Positions 5,264 through 6,209 of a stretch of 6,209 nucleotides of DNA are shown piece by piece. Under the pieces are notes generated by a model. That model was not told where the DNA came from. It did not search any database and worked only from the letters and a program-made list of their open reading frames with translations. The stretch is from JOPF136 sp035272605 (GTDB lineage: Bacteria; Acidobacteriota; Terriglobia; Acidiferrales; UBA7541): positions 1 to 6,209 of the forward strand of contig DATEQM010000032.1 of the NCBI GenBank assembly GCA_035272605.1. Direction: 5' to 3'. The translations under genes were made by a program, and so were the position numbers. The stretch's first letter is position 1, and the number at the start of each line of letters is the position of its first letter.

Positions 5264-6209
5264 CCTATCGCCTGCATCAAATCCTCAATCAGGTCGTCCG
5301 CGTTTTCCAGCCCCACGCTCAGCCGCAGCAAATTTTTCGGCGAAGTGGACGACGGCCCTTCGGCCGACGCGCGATGCTCGATCAGGCTTTCCACGCCGCC
5401 CAGGCTGGTGGCATTTCTCCAAAGCCGTACCTTTGCTGCTACGGATACTGCCGCTTCCCATCCTCCCTTCACCAATATCGACATCATCCCGCCGAAGCCG
5501 CTCATCTGCCGCGCGGCAATCTCGTGCCCGGGGTGCGAGGCCAGGCCGGGATAGAACACCTTTTCGATGTGTTTCGACGCTTCGAGCGCCCGCGCCACCG
5601 CCATCGCGTTCGCCGCGTGCCGTTCCATCCGGCAGGGCAGCGTGCGCAGGCCGCGCAGCACCAGCCAGGAATTGAACGGAGACCCCACGGCGCCCAAAAT
5701 CGTGCGCGTGCGATACAGCTTTTCAAAAAAAGTATTCTTCTGCTTCACTACCAATGCGCCTCCTTGCACGTCGCTGTGCCCTCCGCAGTATTTGGTGGTG
5801 GAGTGCAGGACGATATCCGCTCCCAGCTCCAGCGGCCTTTGAAAGACGGGCGTGGCGAAGGTGTTGTCCACGACCACGAGTGCTCCCGCGGCGTGGGCGA
5901 TGCGCGAGACGGCGGCGATGTCCGTGATGTTCATACGAGGATTCGAGGGAGATTCCAACCAAATGAGTTTTGTTTCTTTCCGAATAGCTCCCTCGACGGC
6001 TTCCAAATTTCCCATGTCTACAACCGTGTTGGATATCGCCCATTTGGGCAGGAATTCGCGATGCGCCACGCGCACGTGAACGTAAACATCTTCCGGAAAA
6101 ATCACATGCGCCCCCGGCTCGAGCGACTGGAGAAGCGCCGCGGAGGCTGCCATTCCCGAAGCGAAGACGAGCGCGCCGGTGGTCGCTTCTCTCGCCTTGG
6201 CGGCGGCGT
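5260..6209 (-). CDS. Cystathionine gamma-synthase-type PLP enzyme (trans-sulfuration family), 5' end outside window
   Basis: This is a cytosolic PLP-dependent enzyme of the Cys/Met metabolism family, which carries out gamma-replacement, gamma-elimination or beta-elimination on sulfur amino acids or activated homoserine. The frame stays open to the window edge, giving 315 visible residues. The family usually has about 380-400, so some 70-80 N-terminal residues are missing. Visible landmarks are ASGMAA near residue 16, the PSNP motif near residue 87, VVVDNTFATP with the PLP-ring Asp at about 114, STTKYCGGHSD with the Schiff-base Lys at about 139, GGVESLIEH near the C-terminus, and LLRLSVGLE with the carboxylate-binding Arg at about 295. 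The internal ATG at 6153 is not the start, because conserved family sequence continues upstream of it. The stop overlaps the next gene's ATG (ATGA), so translation is probably coupled. An odd point is that the segment after the family's conserved Tyr reads YVHVR. Synthase and lyase activities cannot be told apart from this sequence. Confidence 0.93.
   Translation of the reverse strand, partial: AAAKAREATTGALVFASGMAASAALLQSLEPGAHVIFPEDVYVHVRVAHREFLPKWAISNTVVDMGNLEAVEGAIRKETKLIWLESPSNPRMNITDIAAVSRIAHAAGALVVVDNTFATPVFQRPLELGADIVLHSTTKYCGGHSDVQGGALVVKQKNTFFEKLYRTRTILGAVGSPFNSWLVLRGLRTLPCRMERHAANAMAVARALEASKHIEKVFYPGLASHPGHEIAARQMSGFGGMMSILVKGGWEAAVSVAAKVRLWRNATSLGGVESLIEHRASAEGPSSTSPKNLLRLSVGLENADDLIEDLMQAIG

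Noticed and set aside
3914..5554. Long plus-strand open frame of 546 codons
   Set aside because: It lies antisense to the oxidase, whose minus-strand frame has clear FAD-oxidase motifs. The plus-strand translation is low-complexity Arg/Ala/Pro-rich with no family features, as expected for a shadow frame in GC-rich DNA.

Overview
The window is GC-rich and every convincing gene lies on the minus strand, so the biological reading order runs from 6209 down to 1. It looks like a chromosomal segment of a free-living, high-GC bacterium. A short repeat with the core GCCGGCTTCCAGCCGGC, together with the overall protein style (lipoproteins, a degenerate M1-type peptidase), suggests an acidobacterium. 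That placement is my inference from memory and is not proven by the sequence. I see no mobile element, CRISPR array, rRNA or tRNA.

Layout in transcription order: (1) 6209-5260, the 3' part of a PLP-dependent trans-sulfuration enzyme of the cystathionine gamma-synthase type, cut by the window edge. (2) 5263-4001, an FAD-dependent amine oxidase of the monomeric sarcosine oxidase family, joined to the previous gene by an ATGA stop/start overlap. A palindromic repeat is read through inside its N-terminus. (3) 3980-3351, an exported or lipoprotein-like helical-repeat protein of unknown function, starting 20 nt after gene 2. (4) 3237-1825, a large lipoprotein with an M1 (gluzincin) peptidase-like C-terminal domain in which every zinc-binding and catalytic position I can align has been replaced. 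(5) 1655-699, a membrane-bound ferritin: a rubrerythrin-type di-iron domain fused to a VIT1/CCC1-type iron transporter, MbfA-like. (6) 586-209, a RidA-family enamine/imine deaminase with a GTG start and a strong ribosome binding site.

Genes 1-3 are tightly packed and probably form one operon. Genes 4, 5 and 6 are separated by 113, 169 and 112 nt, so each could have its own promoter; I found no convincing promoter. The last 208 nt, downstream of ridA, hold no gene but contain two strong hairpins.

A loose theme links several genes. The trans-sulfuration enzyme and the flavin oxidase are both of kinds that can generate reactive enamine/imine intermediates, and RidA removes these. The oxidase family makes H2O2, and membrane-bound ferritins protect against iron/peroxide stress. 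These links are inference only. The most unusual single items are the catalytically dead M1-like lipoprotein, the repeat absorbed into the oxidase N-terminus, and the uncharacterised helical-repeat protein.
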